A stretch of 45,684 nucleotides of DNA from contig CALMVI010000118.1 of assembly GCA_937873095.1 (NCBI GenBank), positions 1 to 45,684 of the forward strand. The letters are read 5' to 3'. Both the position numbers and the translations under genes were made by a program. This document shows positions 1 to 7,387 of this stretch, piece after piece. Below the pieces are notes generated by a model. That model was not told the DNA's origin. It did no database searches and saw only the letters and a list, made by a program, of their open reading frames with translations. The stretch comes from an uncultured Acetobacteraceae bacterium (GTDB taxonomy: Bacteria > Pseudomonadota > Alphaproteobacteria > Acetobacterales > Acetobacteraceae). Positions within the stretch are counted from its first letter, which is position 1. Each line of letters opens with the position of its first letter.

Positions 1-28
1 ACGGATATAGGGAATCCGGCTATTACAA

Positions 29-99
29 GGGCGGAAGAGCGAAGCGACCTCCGCCGTCTTTGCCACTGTGACGGACGTCGCTTCGCTCCTCCGTCCTAC
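29..99. repeat. Dispersed palindromic repeat, copy 1
   Basis: Two inverted arms lie at about 29-58 and 70-99, with the core GGCGGAAGAGCGAAGCGA on the left and its near-complement on the right. The element ends one base before the lrgB stop codon (101-103). A second copy with the same core sits at 4429-4505. In RNA it would form a long imperfect hairpin. It resembles dispersed REP or small MITE-like elements, and its position just after a gene end suggests it may also shape the lrgB mRNA 3' end. That role is inference. Confidence 0.75.
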
Positions 100-100
100 G

Positions 101-832
101 TCAGGGAAGGAAGCGCACCAGCAACGGTACGATGACTGCGGTCGCGATGCCGTTCAGCCCGACGGCCACGCCCGCGAAGGTGCCGGCCAGTTCGTCCACC
201 TGGAACGCGCGCGCGGTGCCGAGACCGTGCGCGGCCAGCCCGACCGCGAAGCCGCGCGCGCGAAAGTCGCGCACGCCCATCGCGTTCAGCAGCGGCGTCG
301 CCACGACAGCACCCACGATGCCGGTGCAGATCACCAGCACGGCGGTCAGGGAGGGCGAACCGCCGATGCGTTCGGACACGCCCATGGCGATCGGCGTCGT
401 CACCGATTTGGGCGCCAACGAGAGCAGGGTCTGCCGCGAGCCGCCCAGCGCCCAGGCGATCGCCATTGCCGACCCTGCCGCGGTCAGGGAGCCGGCGACC
501 AGGGCGGCCGCGATCGGCAGCCAGGCCCGGCCGACCAGGTGGCGGTTGCGGAACAGCGGCACGGCGAGCGCCACCGTCGCCGGGCCCAGCAGGAAGTGCA
601 CGAACTGCGCGCCGCCGAAGTAGGTGGCGTAGCTCGTGCCGGTCGACAGCAGCACGGCCACCAGCAGGGCGACGGCGATGGCGACCGCGTTGACCGCCGG
701 CGCCCGCCCGGCGCGCAGGTGCAGCCACACGCCCGCCGCGTACGCCGCCAGCGTCGCCGTCAGCCACAGCAGCGGCTGGGCGTGCAGGTAGACCCACACC
801 CCGGCCAGCGCGGTGTGCCCGGTCTGGATCAC
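101..832 (-). CDS. lrgB: LrgB family membrane protein
   Basis: This is a hydrophobic protein of 243 residues with several membrane segments. It matches the LrgB/CidB/YohK family: the stretch APKSVTTPIAMGVSERIGG and the later GLAAHGLGTARAF are typical of it. Family members act with LrgA in export or holin-like control of murein hydrolases, and some relatives transport small acids such as glycolate or pyruvate. The exact role here is unknown. The chosen start is the GTG at 832, whose bases overlap the lrgA stop (GTGA, 829-832). The reading frame stays open further upstream, but that part runs antiparallel to no function and lies inside lrgA. It is cotranscribed and translationally coupled with lrgA. 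Confidence 0.88.
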   Translation of the reverse strand: MIQTGHTALAGVWVYLHAQPLLWLTATLAAYAAGVWLHLRAGRAPAVNAVAIAVALLVAVLLSTGTSYATYFGGAQFVHFLLGPATVALAVPLFRNRHLVGRAWLPIAAALVAGSLTAAGSAMAIAWALGGSRQTLLSLAPKSVTTPIAMGVSERIGGSPSLTAVLVICTGIVGAVVATPLLNAMGVRDFRARGFAVGLAAHGLGTARAFQVDELAGTFAGVAVGLNGIATAVIVPLLVRFLP

Positions 833-1176
833 GGCCGCCTGACCAGCCGGTCCACGCCCCGGAACACCGCGGCCGTGACGCCGATCGTCAGCAGCGTGGA
901 ACCGACCAGGGACGCGCCGAGCGGCAGCCACTCGCGGGCGATCCTGGCGCCGTTGGCCATCACGCCGACGGCTGCCGGCACGAAAAACAGGCTGAGATGG
1001 CGCAGCAGGGTGTCGGCCGCCTGTTCGAGGTCTTTGGAGACCGCGCCGCGCCAGATCAGGAACCCGGCCAGCATCACCATGCCGAGCACCGGCCCGGGGA
1101 CCGGCAGGCGCAGCGCCTGGGACGCCGCCTCGCCCAGGAGCTGGAACAGCAGCAGACCGAGCAGGGCGTCGATCAA
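829..1176 (-). CDS. lrgA: CidA/LrgA family membrane protein
   Basis: This 115-residue inner-membrane protein has about four hydrophobic segments. Motifs include LPVPGPVLGMVML near residues 24-36 and LFFVPAAVGVMANG near 63-76, both typical of CidA/LrgA (YohJ) proteins. Family knowledge: it partners LrgB as a holin/antiholin-like pair affecting autolysis or small-acid export. No ATG is available near the expected N terminus. The TTG at 1174-1176, eight bases after the DAHP synthase stop, gives the normal family length and is my choice. No strong ribosome binding site is visible, so translation may depend on coupling to the upstream gene. The frame is open back to 1521, but that part is out-of-frame sequence of the DAHP synthase. 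Confidence 0.83.
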   Translation of the reverse strand: MIDALLGLLLFQLLGEAASQALRLPVPGPVLGMVMLAGFLIWRGAVSKDLEQAADTLLRHLSLFFVPAAVGVMANGARIAREWLPLGASLVGSTLLTIGVTAAVFRGVDRLVRRP

Positions 1177-1184
1177 CGGGCGCG

Positions 1185-2570
1185 CTACTGCGCGGCGATC
1201 GCGGGGGACGACGCGGCCAGCCGGCGCGTCTTCAGCTCGGCGGCGACGAGGAACGCGAGTTCCAGCGACTGCTCGGCGTTCAGCCGCGGGTCGCAGAACG
1301 TTTCGTAGCGCTGGGCGAGGTCGGCCTCGGTCAGGCGGTGCGCGCCGCCGACGCATTCGGTCACCGGCTGCCCGGTCATTTCCACGTGCACGCCGCCCGG
1401 GCGCGCGCCTTCCTCGGCGAACACGTCGAAGAAGCCGCGCATCTCCGAGAGGATCGAGTCGAAATTGCGGGTCTTGACGTTGTGCGCCGTGCTGACCGTG
1501 TTGCCGTGCATCGGGTCGCACAGCCAGACGACGCGGCGCCCGTGCCGGCGCACCGCGCGCAGCAGCGGCGTCAGGTGCGTGCGCACGCGGTCCGCCCCCA
1601 TGCGGCTGATCAGCGTCAGCCGCCCCGGCTCATCATCGGGATGCAGGATGTCGATCAGCCGCAGCACGTCGTCGGCGGGCGTGGTGGGGCCGAGCTTGAT
1701 TCCGATCGGGTTGCGCAGGCCGCGCAGGAACTCGACATGCGCGCCGTCCACCTGGCGCGTACGGTCGCCGACCCAGAGGAAGTTGGCGCTGCACCCGTAC
1801 CAGTCGCCGCTGGTGCTGTCGACGCGGGTCAGCGCCTGCTCGTAGGGGAGCAGCAGCGCCTCGTGACCGGTGTAGAACTCCGTCTCGCGTATCTGCGCCG
1901 TGTTGCCGCTGCCAATGCCGCAGGCCGCCATGAAGCCCAGCGTCTCGTCGATGCGGGCGGCCAGGTCCTGGTAGCGCGCAGCCAGGGGAGAGCGCGCGAC
2001 GAAGTCCAGGTTCCAGCGATGCACCTGATGGAGGTCGGCATAGCCGCCGCCGGCGAACGCGCGCAGCAGGTTCATCCGCCCCGCCGACTGGAAATATGCG
2101 GTCTCCATGCGCGCCGGATCGGGCGTGCGGGCCGCCGCCGTGGGTTCAGGCCCGTTGATGATGTCGCCCCGATAGCTCGGCAGGACCACGCCCGCGACCG
2201 TCTCGGTATCGGACGAGCGCGGCTTGGCGAACTGCCCCGCCATGCGGCCGATCTTGATCACCGGCACCGTGGCGCCGAAGGTCAGCACGACGGCCATCTG
2301 CAGCAGCACGCGGAACGTGTCGCGCACGGAATTGGCGTTGAAGTCGGCAAAGCTTTCGGCGCAATCGCCGCCCTGCAGCACGAAGGCGCGTCCCTCGGCG
2401 GCCATGGCCAGAGACGACTTCAGCCGTCGCGCCTCGCCCGCGAAGACCAGCGGCGGGTAGCCGTGCAGACGCGCCTCTGCCGCGGCGAGGCGGGCCGCAT
2501 CGGGGTAGGTTGGCGCCTGCTGGATGGGCCGGCTGCGCCAGCTCTGCGGCGTCCAGTCTTGCACGTGCAT
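1185..2570 (-). CDS. Class II 3-deoxy-7-phosphoheptulonate (DAHP) synthase
   Basis: The protein has 461 residues, the usual length of plant/bacterial type II DAHP synthases. It condenses phosphoenolpyruvate and erythrose 4-phosphate, the first step of the shikimate pathway, in the cytoplasm. Visible family motifs in order are [60 protein letters not shown] and [13 protein letters not shown]. Cys in GGDC and the His/Glu/Asp of the later motifs are metal ligands in the family. The ATG at 2570 starts [11 protein letters not shown], the normal N terminus; the frame is open further upstream but without family similarity. The gene runs directly into lrgA with an 8-base gap. A hairpin with CTGTGCC/GGCACAG arms (2643-2662) lies in its presumed leader. 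No leader peptide rich in aromatic residues was seen. Confidence 0.97.
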   Translation of the reverse strand: MHVQDWTPQSWRSRPIQQAPTYPDAARLAAAEARLHGYPPLVFAGEARRLKSSLAMAAEGRAFVLQGGDCAESFADFNANSVRDTFRVLLQMAVVLTFGATVPVIKIGRMAGQFAKPRSSDTETVAGVVLPSYRGDIINGPEPTAAARTPDPARMETAYFQSAGRMNLLRAFAGGGYADLHQVHRWNLDFVARSPLAARYQDLAARIDETLGFMAACGIGSGNTAQIRETEFYTGHEALLLPYEQALTRVDSTSGDWYGCSANFLWVGDRTRQVDGAHVEFLRGLRNPIGIKLGPTTPADDVLRLIDILHPDDEPGRLTLISRMGADRVRTHLTPLLRAVRRHGRRVVWLCDPMHGNTVSTAHNVKTRNFDSILSEMRGFFDVFAEEGARPGGVHVEMTGQPVTECVGGAHRLTEADLAQRYETFCDPRLNAEQSLELAFLVAAELKTRRLAASSPAIAAQ

Positions 2571-2759
2571 CGGCGGTCGGTCCTGGGTCCGGCCGTTTCG
2601 TACGGTTTGGCCGGACGGGACGCAAGCGCCAAAGCGGCAGTTCTGTGCCGTGCGGGGCACAGCAGAGCGACAACCCGGCGCCGAGCGCGCCGCGGGCGGC
2701 GATTGACGGGCCGGCGTCCGGCACGGCAGCGTGCGTGCACTGACCGTTGGGGACCGTTC
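2571..2759. other. Divergent intergenic region, DAHP synthase / PNGase A-like gene
   Basis: These 189 bases separate two divergent start codons and must hold both promoters. I see a 7-bp stem-loop (CTGTGCC at 2643-2649, GGCACAG at 2656-2662) that would lie in the DAHP synthase leader. No convincing -35/-10 pair was found on either strand. The base GGGGA about 7 nt before 2760 is a usable ribosome binding site for the plus-strand gene. Confidence 0.6.
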
Positions 2760-4406
2760 ATGACCTGCTTCCGCCTGCTGCTCGGCGCTGCCATCGGATT
2801 TGGCGCGATGCCCGCCTGGGCCGCGCCGCTCGCGGTCGGATCGGGCAACGAGGCGGTGATCGAGCCGGGTGTTTCCCACCCGGACGAGGCGCCCTGCACG
2901 GTGCCGCTGGTGACCCGGGGGACGTTCGGCGCGAACGCCATCGGCTACGCATACGCGCCGCCCGCCGCCTGCCCGGGGCCATGGGCGAAGGTGGTGCTGA
3001 GCATGGATTTCTCGCTCAACCAGGGGCGCCAGTTCGACCGCAGCGGGCAGCTATTCCTGGCGGGCGTGCCGCTGTGGTTCGGCACCACGGCCGAGCCGCG
3101 CGCGACACTTTCGCCGCGCTGGACCTTCGAGAAGGACGTGACCGACTACACGGCCCTGTTCACCACGGCGCAGACCGGCGTGCTGCAGGTCCCCAACTAC
3201 CAGAGCTCGGTCTACACCAGCACCATCACGGCCAGCGCCACGCTGCTGTTCTACCCGGCGACCGCGTCCGCGCCGGCGCCCGCGACCGCCGATGTGGTGC
3301 TGCCGCTGCCGGCGGGCGGGGGCCTGGCGACGCTGAACACCGGCGCCGACCAGCTGTCCATCACCACGGCCCTGCCCACGAACATCCTGCGCGCGACCCT
3401 CGACCTCTATCTGCAGGGTCAGATCGGCGACGAGTTCTGGTATTTCTGCGTGCCGTCTGCGCTGGCGGCCGAGTTGGAGAGCTGCGGCAACACGGCGTTC
3501 CGAGAGGGCGAAATCTCTGTCGACGGCACGCCGGCCGGTGTGGCGCCGATCTATCCGTGGATCTTCACCGGCGGCATCGACCCTTATCTGTGGCAGCCGA
3601 TCCCCGGCGTGCAGACCTTCGACTTCGAGGCGTTCCATGCCGATCTGTCGCCGTTTGCCGGCGTGCTGAGCAACGGGGCGACGCATACGGTGGCGACAAC
3701 GGTGTTCAACGCGAACGGCTACTTCTCCGCAACCGGGGCGCTGCGCCTGTTCCTGGACCACGGCGTGACGCAGGTGTCAGGCGGCATCACGCGCAACACG
3801 CTCGCGGCACCCGCCCCCGTGGTGAAGCAGGATGTCGCGACCGTGGCGGGGGTGAGTTCGGGCACGATCAAGACCAGCAGCACGCGTGATTTCACCATCG
3901 TCGGCACGGTGACGGGCTCGGCCGGCACGACGGTGAACACGGTGCAGCAGACGACGCAGTTCACCAACGACCAGAAGCTGTCGGTCTCCGCGTCGGGCGC
4001 GCAGGATTTGCAGGTGGCGACACAGACCACCGACACCACCGTGACCTCGACCGCGCGGGGTGCCGCGAACACGCAGCAGACGCAGACGCTGCATTACCCG
4101 CTCAGCGTGTTCTACAATTTCGAAACCGGGAAAAGCGGCAATTCGACGCAGGTGACCCGGGTGAACCAGCAATATCTCAGCACGGTGGTTCAGGAGGCCG
4201 GCGGATCGCCGGTGAGCCAGGACGAGCTGACCGACGCAATCGCGGCCGCCGACACGCTGTTCTTCAACAGCAGCTTCCAGGTGACGGGCCACAAGAGCCA
4301 GTCTGAGACGGCGACGTTCGCGCATACGGGGACGGTGGCGCCGTGTTTCAAGCGCACGCTGGTGTCCACGTTCAACGTGCTGACAGCCGTGCAGACGGGG
4401 TGTTAA
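2760..4406 (+). CDS. Secreted PNGase A-family protein (peptide N-glycanase-like)
   Basis: The 548-residue protein has a signal peptide (residues 1-21, cleavage after MPAWA). Residues about 50-340 match the peptide-N4-(N-acetyl-beta-glucosaminyl)asparagine amidase A family (PNGase A, known from plants and fungi). Markers are GRQFDR (89-94), [20 protein letters not shown] (111-130), EFWYF (225-229), REGEISVDG (248-256), [18 protein letters not shown] (266-283) and LDHG (332-335). PNGase A removes N-glycans from glycopeptides, leaving Asp. The C-terminal 200 residues are rich in Thr, Ser, Gln and Val, like the weakly conserved beta-rich tail of the family. Six cysteines after the signal peptide could form disulfides, so a periplasmic or extracellular site is likely. 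The gene is monocistronic, divergent from the DAHP synthase, and followed by a palindromic repeat. Enzyme activity is inferred from family only. A frame extension to 1338 is antisense to the DAHP synthase and was rejected. Confidence 0.87.
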   Translation: MTCFRLLLGAAIGFGAMPAWAAPLAVGSGNEAVIEPGVSHPDEAPCTVPLVTRGTFGANAIGYAYAPPAACPGPWAKVVLSMDFSLNQGRQFDRSGQLFLAGVPLWFGTTAEPRATLSPRWTFEKDVTDYTALFTTAQTGVLQVPNYQSSVYTSTITASATLLFYPATASAPAPATADVVLPLPAGGGLATLNTGADQLSITTALPTNILRATLDLYLQGQIGDEFWYFCVPSALAAELESCGNTAFREGEISVDGTPAGVAPIYPWIFTGGIDPYLWQPIPGVQTFDFEAFHADLSPFAGVLSNGATHTVATTVFNANGYFSATGALRLFLDHGVTQVSGGITRNTLAAPAPVVKQDVATVAGVSSGTIKTSSTRDFTIVGTVTGSAGTTVNTVQQTTQFTNDQKLSVSASGAQDLQVATQTTDTTVTSTARGAANTQQTQTLHYPLSVFYNFETGKSGNSTQVTRVNQQYLSTVVQEAGGSPVSQDELTDAIAAADTLFFNSSFQVTGHKSQSETATFAHTGTVAPCFKRTLVSTFNVLTAVQTGC

Positions 4407-4428
4407 GACCGCATCCGAGAATTCACCT

Positions 4429-4505
4429 CGTAGGGCGGAAGAGCGCAGCGAAATCCGCCGCTGACGCGCGGGACGGCGGATGTCGCTACGCTCTTCCGCC
4501 CTACA
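4429..4505. repeat. Dispersed palindromic repeat, copy 2
   Basis: Left arm 4429-4460 and right arm 4474-4505 are almost perfect reverse complements over 32 bases, with a 13-base loop. The core TAGGGCGGAAGAGCG and the inner TCCGCCG match copy 1 at 29-99. It sits 22 bases after the PNGase A-like stop and between two convergent genes, so it could work as a two-way transcription barrier, although no T-tract follows either arm. Confidence 0.85.
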
Positions 4506-4588
4506 TGCTATATGCTGCGTGCTGAACCGCATCCCCTGATCCGGACCGGCGCTGCACGCGGCGTGGTTCATACCGAACCGGACTCTGC

Positions 4589-5437
4589 CTACCCCGTCTG
4601 ACAGGTCTGACACCAGTAGAGCGTTCGTCCGCCGAGCTTCTCTGACGACACTGCGGTCCTGCAGACGTGACACGGTTTGCCGCCGCGGTGCGCGACGTAG
4701 ACTGCGTCGCCGCGCCGCGGAGCGCCGGTCTTGCGCGCGCGGTGCTGCGGCTCGGTGGTGACGATGCGGCCGGTTTTCACCCCGTCCTGCAGCAACACGG
4801 CCAGATCGCCCCAAAGTGCTGCCCAAACCTCCTCGGAGAGCGAACGGCCGGGCCGATGCGGCTCCAGACGCGCGCGGAACAGCAGCTCGGCACGGTAGAT
4901 GTTACCGATGCCCGCAATGATGTCCTGCCGCATCAGCAGCAGCGCCAGCGACGTGCGGGAGGCGTGCAGCTTGGCGTAGGCGCGCGCGGGGTCAGCGTCC
5001 GCACGCAACGGGTCCTCGCCCAGCCGCGCCATCGCCGCGAGTTTTTCCTCGGTGGAGATCACCTCGCACGCCGTGGGGCCGCTCAAATCGGCAACATGTG
5101 CCTTTGTCAGCAGGCGCAGCCGCACCGCGCCAGCCGGAGCCGGCGGAAACGCCGCGTCGGTCTCTGCCTTGCGCGTCCTGCGGCCGATACCGCGAAGGCC
5201 GGCGCCGCCGAAGCGCCACATGCCGTAGAGGCCGAGATGCACGCGCAGCCAGACATCGCCGGAAAACGCCAGGAACATCTGCTTGCCGTGCGCCTCGGCG
5301 GCCAGCAGCACGCGCCCATCCAGCCGCGCCGCGCCCTCGGCGAAGCGGCCCTGGGGGCTGCTGGCCTGCACGCGCTTGCCGATAAATTGGGCGTTGAAGG
5401 CGTTGGCAAGGCGGTGGACGGTGTGGCCTTCAGGCAA
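4589..5437 (-). CDS. nei: Fpg/Nei family DNA glycosylase (base excision repair)
   Basis: The 282-residue protein begins M-P-E-G-H-T, so the catalytic N-terminal Pro and Glu are present after Met removal. Lys52 in HGKQMFL matches the beta-hairpin lysine. The helix-two-turn-helix region includes GIGNIYRAE (177-185), and a C-terminal zinc finger has Cys256, Cys259, Cys276 and Cys279. These enzymes excise oxidised bases and cleave the strand by beta/delta elimination. PEGHT at the start is closer to Nei than to Fpg, so oxidised pyrimidines are the likelier substrate; this is inference. The start is TTG at 5435-5437. It follows an AAGGA site with 9-base spacing and is the only choice that puts Pro at position 2. 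That site is buried in a hairpin that fills the gap to gor (see 5440-5474). Confidence 0.92.
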   Translation of the reverse strand: MPEGHTVHRLANAFNAQFIGKRVQASSPQGRFAEGAARLDGRVLLAAEAHGKQMFLAFSGDVWLRVHLGLYGMWRFGGAGLRGIGRRTRKAETDAAFPPAPAGAVRLRLLTKAHVADLSGPTACEVISTEEKLAAMARLGEDPLRADADPARAYAKLHASRTSLALLLMRQDIIAGIGNIYRAELLFRARLEPHRPGRSLSEEVWAALWGDLAVLLQDGVKTGRIVTTEPQHRARKTGAPRRGDAVYVAHRGGKPCHVCRTAVSSEKLGGRTLYWCQTCQTG

Positions 5438-5439
5438 GG

Positions 5440-5474
5440 GAAGCAGTCCTTTTTTGCAAAAAAGGCTTTGCTTC
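5440..5474 (-). promoter_or_regulatory. Stem-loop covering the glycosylase ribosome binding site
   Basis: GAAGCA (5440-5445) and TGCTTC (5469-5474) form the outer stem. Inside is a perfect 18-base palindrome CCTTTTTTGCAAAAAAGG (5448-5465). The hairpin occupies nearly the whole gap between the gor stop (5475-5477) and the TTG start at 5437. On the minus-strand RNA the AAGGA site (5451-5447) lies in the 3' arm, so folding would hide it. No U-tract follows, so this is not a standard intrinsic terminator. Translational control is inference. Confidence 0.6.
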
Positions 5475-6845
5475 TTACTCGGCCGCCGCAGCCACCCCCG
5501 CAACCCGCGTGCGCGTACGCAACGTTACCCATTCCTCCGCCGATGTCGGATGGATTCCGATCGTGCGGTCGAAATCCGCCTTGGTGGCGCCTGCGGTCAT
5601 CGCGATGCCGATGGCCTGCATCATCTCGGCAGCGTCGTCGCCCATCATGTGCGCGCCGACCACACGCTGGCTGGCCTGATCGACGACCAGCTTCATCAGC
5701 GTGCGCTGGTTGCGGCCGGTAATGACGTGGCGCATCGGCAGGAACCTCGTCAGGTAGACGTCCACCGGGCCGAGCTCGGCCGCCTGCTCCTCCGACAGGC
5801 CGCACGTTCCGATGGGCGGCATGGAGAACACCGCGGTCGGCACGGCCTGCATCGACCAGCTTCGCACCGTCCTGCCGAACAGGCGGTCCGCCAGGTGATG
5901 CCCTTCCGCGATGGCGACAGGCGTCAGGTTCATCTTGTTCGACACGTCGCCGATGGCGAAGATGTTTGGCTGGCTCGAAACGTTCTGCGCGTTGACCGCC
6001 ACGGCGCCATTTGCCGCCAGCTTGACGCCCGCACGCTCCAGGCCAAGCTCCTTGGTGTTGGGCACGCGACCGACAGCGAAGAACACCAGGTCGCTGTCGA
6101 ACTGACGCCCATCCGTCAGGTGCAGCCTTCGGCTCCCGTCCGGCATGAGCTCCAGCCGGTGCAGCAGGACGCTGGGATGCAGCCTGATGCCGTGCTCCTG
6201 CAAGTTCTCAACAAGCGCCTCGCGTATGTCGTCGTCAAACCCGCGCAGCGGGGAACGCTGGCGATACAGCAGGTCGACCTCGGCGCCCAGGCCGTGGAAG
6301 ATGCCGGCAAACTCGACGCCGATGTAGCCGCCGCCCACCATAGTCACCCGCTTGGGGCAGGCCGGCAACGAAAACGCCTGGTCCGATACGATCCCGTGCT
6401 CGGCGCCCTCGATCTCGGGCCAGGACGGGTGCCCGCCGACCGCGATCACGATGCGCTCGGCGGTCATCGTGCGATCCCCGACCTGCAATGTGTGCGGGTC
6501 CAGAAACGTCGCGCGGTCGAAGAACCAGGTGACGCCCGCGTTTTCCAGCAGCTTGACGTAGATCCCGTTCAGGCGCCGGATCTCCGTGTCCTTGGCCGCC
6601 ATCAGCGCCGCCCAGTCGTGCTTGCCGGGCTGGGTGTTCCACCCGAAGCCGTGACTGTCCCTGGCCCAGCCAGCGTATTCGGCCGCCTGCACCATCAGCT
6701 TCTTGGGCACGCAGCCGACGTTGACGCAGGTGCCTCCCCAATGCTGTTCCTCGGCAATGGCGACCTTTGCGCCATGGGACGCGGCGATGCGCGCGCAACG
6801 AACGCCGCCGGAGCCGCCGCCGATGACGAAAAGATCGTAGTCCAT
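5475..6845 (-). CDS. gor: Glutathione-disulfide reductase
   Basis: The protein of 456 residues is a class I pyridine nucleotide-disulfide oxidoreductase that uses NADPH to reduce glutathione disulfide in the cytosol. The FAD-binding GGGSGG is at residues 9-14, and the redox pair Cys40/Cys45 lies in GGTCVNVGCVPKK. A second Rossmann motif GGGYIGVEFAG is followed by YRQRSPLRGFD, whose arginines fit NADPH, and the C-terminal HPTSAEE supplies the catalytic His/Glu to the partner subunit. RGFD and the NVGCVPKK form point to glutathione reductase over lipoamide or mercuric reductase. The ATG at 6845 has an AAGGA site 9 bases upstream. It follows the DUF3224 gene after 38 bases that contain a small CGGTTG/CAACCG hairpin (6863-6877). 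It precedes a DNA repair glycosylase, so the two form an oxidative-damage pair. Confidence 0.96.
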   Translation of the reverse strand: MDYDLFVIGGGSGGVRCARIAASHGAKVAIAEEQHWGGTCVNVGCVPKKLMVQAAEYAGWARDSHGFGWNTQPGKHDWAALMAAKDTEIRRLNGIYVKLLENAGVTWFFDRATFLDPHTLQVGDRTMTAERIVIAVGGHPSWPEIEGAEHGIVSDQAFSLPACPKRVTMVGGGYIGVEFAGIFHGLGAEVDLLYRQRSPLRGFDDDIREALVENLQEHGIRLHPSVLLHRLELMPDGSRRLHLTDGRQFDSDLVFFAVGRVPNTKELGLERAGVKLAANGAVAVNAQNVSSQPNIFAIGDVSNKMNLTPVAIAEGHHLADRLFGRTVRSWSMQAVPTAVFSMPPIGTCGLSEEQAAELGPVDVYLTRFLPMRHVITGRNQRTLMKLVVDQASQRVVGAHMMGDDAAEMMQAIGIAMTAGATKADFDRTIGIHPTSAEEWVTLRTRTRVAGVAAAAE

Positions 6846-6883
6846 CGCGCAATCCTTGGAGTCGGTTGGTGCAACCGGAGTTG

Positions 6884-7387
6884 CTAGTTCGGAAGTGAGT
6901 ACTGCAGGGCGTAGTGGTGGACTCCGCCTTCCTGCGTGATGCGCATGCTTCCGCTCAGGCCTTGCAACCCTTCGGTTCCGGAATCTGGCACGATGTCGAT
7001 CTTGGCTGACTGGGAGCCGCCCTGCATCGTTCCGCTATGCTGCAGCACGAACGATCCATGCCGGCCGCCAAGCGTTCCGATCACTCGCTCCATCGCCACG
7101 TATCCGGCCGAACCGGCTGTCGCCGTGCGCAATGCCAGCATCTGGCCGGTGCTTGTCGCCTGCATCTCGCCCGTAAACGTCTTCTGCAACGAGGAGGCGC
7201 CGAAGGAACCGTCAACGCCCTCCAGCTTCTTGACGGATACCTCGAATGTGCCCGTCGCTGTGTGGTGCGCCATGACTCTCTCCCCGTGGCGGTCCATCAG
7301 CAGAGGCGGCGGCGTGGCTGTGGCCGAGACGTCCGGCGCCGCCAGAAGACACGTCACGACAACCCTGCCCAGGACGCTGTGTCTCAT
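6884..7387 (-). CDS. DUF3224 domain protein, probably exported
   Basis: The protein has 167 residues. The C-terminal 125 match DUF3224 (an avidin-like small beta-barrel fold by family annotation): ATGTFEVSVKKLEG, LQKTFTGEMQATSTGQML, MERVIGTLGGRHGSFVLQH and IVPDSGTEGLQGLSG. Function is unknown. The ATG at 7387 overlaps the gabD stop (ATGA, 7384-7387) and gives an N terminus MRHSVLGRVVVTCLLAAPDV that looks like a signal peptide. Shorter starts at Met31 or Met39 would give a cytosolic form; most family members start just before ATGTFEV, so the leader is unusual. The upstream overlap with gabD and the 38-base gap to gor place it in one transcript. Confidence 0.85.
   Translation of the reverse strand: MRHSVLGRVVVTCLLAAPDVSATATPPPLLMDRHGERVMAHHTATGTFEVSVKKLEGVDGSFGASSLQKTFTGEMQATSTGQMLALRTATAGSAGYVAMERVIGTLGGRHGSFVLQHSGTMQGGSQSAKIDIVPDSGTEGLQGLSGSMRITQEGGVHHYALQYSLPN

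Noticed and set aside
68-1477. 469-codon plus-strand frame opposite lrgB, lrgA and the DAHP synthase
   Set aside because: Arg-rich shadow crossing three real genes on the other strand.
1338-2759. N-terminal extension of the PNGase A-like frame
   Set aside because: The extension is antisense to the DAHP synthase; the ATG at 2760 is followed by a clean signal peptide and preceded by GGGGA.
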